Shown here: in pieces, positions 5,085-5,354 of the stretch
Layout: each line of letters begins with the position of its first letter
How positions within the stretch are numbered: the first letter of the stretch is position 1
NCBI GenBank assembly: GCA_902461995.1
Contig: CABQAA010000171.1
Span: 1-5,354 of the forward strand
Reading direction: 5' to 3'
DNA length: 5,354 bases
DNA from: an uncultured Oscillospiraceae bacterium
GTDB taxonomy: Bacteria; Bacillota; Clostridia; Oscillospirales; Acutalibacteraceae
Translations under genes and position numbers: made by a program
The notes under the pieces: generated by a model
The model's input: the letters and a program-made list of their open reading frames with translations, nothing else
Database searches by the model: none
What the model was told of the DNA's origin: nothing

Positions 5085-5173
5085 CAAAGGCCGGATTTTC
5101 CGACCGGTTCGGGATCCTGTTGAAAGTCGCAAAAGACCTTATGGCTTTGCCAAGGCGAGAGAGGGCAGATCAT
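5085..5173 (+). promoter_or_regulatory. Structured 5' leader of about 90 nt, no known riboswitch recognised
   Basis: Several stems can form: CGGA-TTT-TCCG with flanking CCGG copies (about 5091-5107), GTC/GAC around GCAAAA (5126-5137), and CCTT-GGC-TTT-GCC-AAGG (5137-5155) with a two-base bulge. The last ends 8-10 bases before the GAGGG ribosome binding site. The GUCGCAAAAGAC stretch slightly recalls c-di-GMP-I riboswitch segments, but the full consensus is not present. It may be an unclassified leader or ordinary UTR structure. Confidence 0.35.
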
Positions 5174-5354
5174 ATGGAACGGACAATGCCGGACAACGCG
5201 TTTTTAGAGCGGCTGACTGACTGCATTTCCTATCTGGAACCGTTTTTTATCCGGTGGCCGGACGCTGCCCGATGACCTGGAATCCATGGCGCTGTTTCTG
5301 CGCCATTTTTTGTTTTTGACTGGGTGGCGATGCTGTGTCCGGCTGCGGCCGGCG
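5174..5354 (+). CDS. Start of an unknown gene, frame broken at a T6 run; continues past the window
   Basis: From ATG 5174, with GAGGG 8-9 bases upstream, the frame reads MERTMPDNAFLERLTD and on to CISYLEPFF, then hits TGA at 5273-5275 after 33 codons. If one T of the T6 run (5243-5248) is skipped, the reading continues in the other frame as LSGGRTLPDDLESMALFL and stays open to the window end, with codon usage like its neighbours. That gives about 60 residues of one continuous protein. That second frame has a stop at 5214-5216 and no good start after it, so it depends on the first part. The break could be a sequencing or assembly error, a real frameshift mutation, or slippage at the T run. I do not recognise the family. 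The helical N-terminus has no signal peptide. Confidence 0.5.

Noticed and set aside
5120..5173. c-di-GMP-I riboswitch in the last leader
   Set aside because: Only a short GUCGCAAA-like stretch resembles it. The second conserved stem and the receptor part of the motif are missing.

Overview
This window looks like a chromosome segment from a moderately GC-rich Firmicute, most likely a member of class Clostridia (an Oscillospiraceae/Ruminococcaceae-type genome). The reasons are strong GGAGG-type ribosome binding sites, sigma-A-like promoters, TTG and GTG starts, compact hairpin-plus-T-tract terminators, a threonine-repeat wall-anchored surface protein, and a glycosyltransferase/acyltransferase pair of a kind I recognise from clostridial genomes. 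The genus assignment is inference only.

Layout. (1) 1-389 (+): the 3' end of a surface protein, with a 21-bp tandem repeat coding for a Thr-rich heptapeptide, an acidic linker, an SPKTG sorting-like motif, a membrane helix and an RR tail. A 40-bp perfect palindrome that acts as a terminator follows. (2) 540-1601 (-): a small serine recombinase, followed about 175 bp downstream by an 82-residue protein of unknown function and a strong terminator. Between them is a good sigma-A promoter pointing the opposite way, with no gene assigned to it. (3) 1760-2593 (+): a soluble HExxH zinc-peptidase-like protein starting at TTG, divergent from the recombinase. A bidirectional terminator separates it from the next, convergent operon. 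(4) 2662-4564 (-): a two-gene operon of a GT4 glycosyltransferase and an overlapping PlsC-type acyltransferase. It has a clear promoter and an unusual leader with three AACCGG repeats and competing hairpins. (5) 4743-5012 (+): a stand-alone DUF1905 protein, divergent from the operon. (6) 5050-5354 (+): a clear promoter, a structured leader of about 90 nt, and the first part of an unknown gene whose frame is broken at a T6 run. It continues off the window.

The only strong functional unit is the glycosyltransferase-acyltransferase pair, which probably acts on membrane glycolipid or lipid-linked glycan at the inner face of the membrane. The other genes look like independent units. I saw no CRISPR array, tRNA, rRNA or full insertion sequence. 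No complete new system can be claimed. The points most worth checking are the orphan promoter at 882-910, the GT operon leader, the frameshift at 5243-5248, and the unassigned metalloprotease and 82-residue protein. Coordinates around 540-584 may be off by one base.
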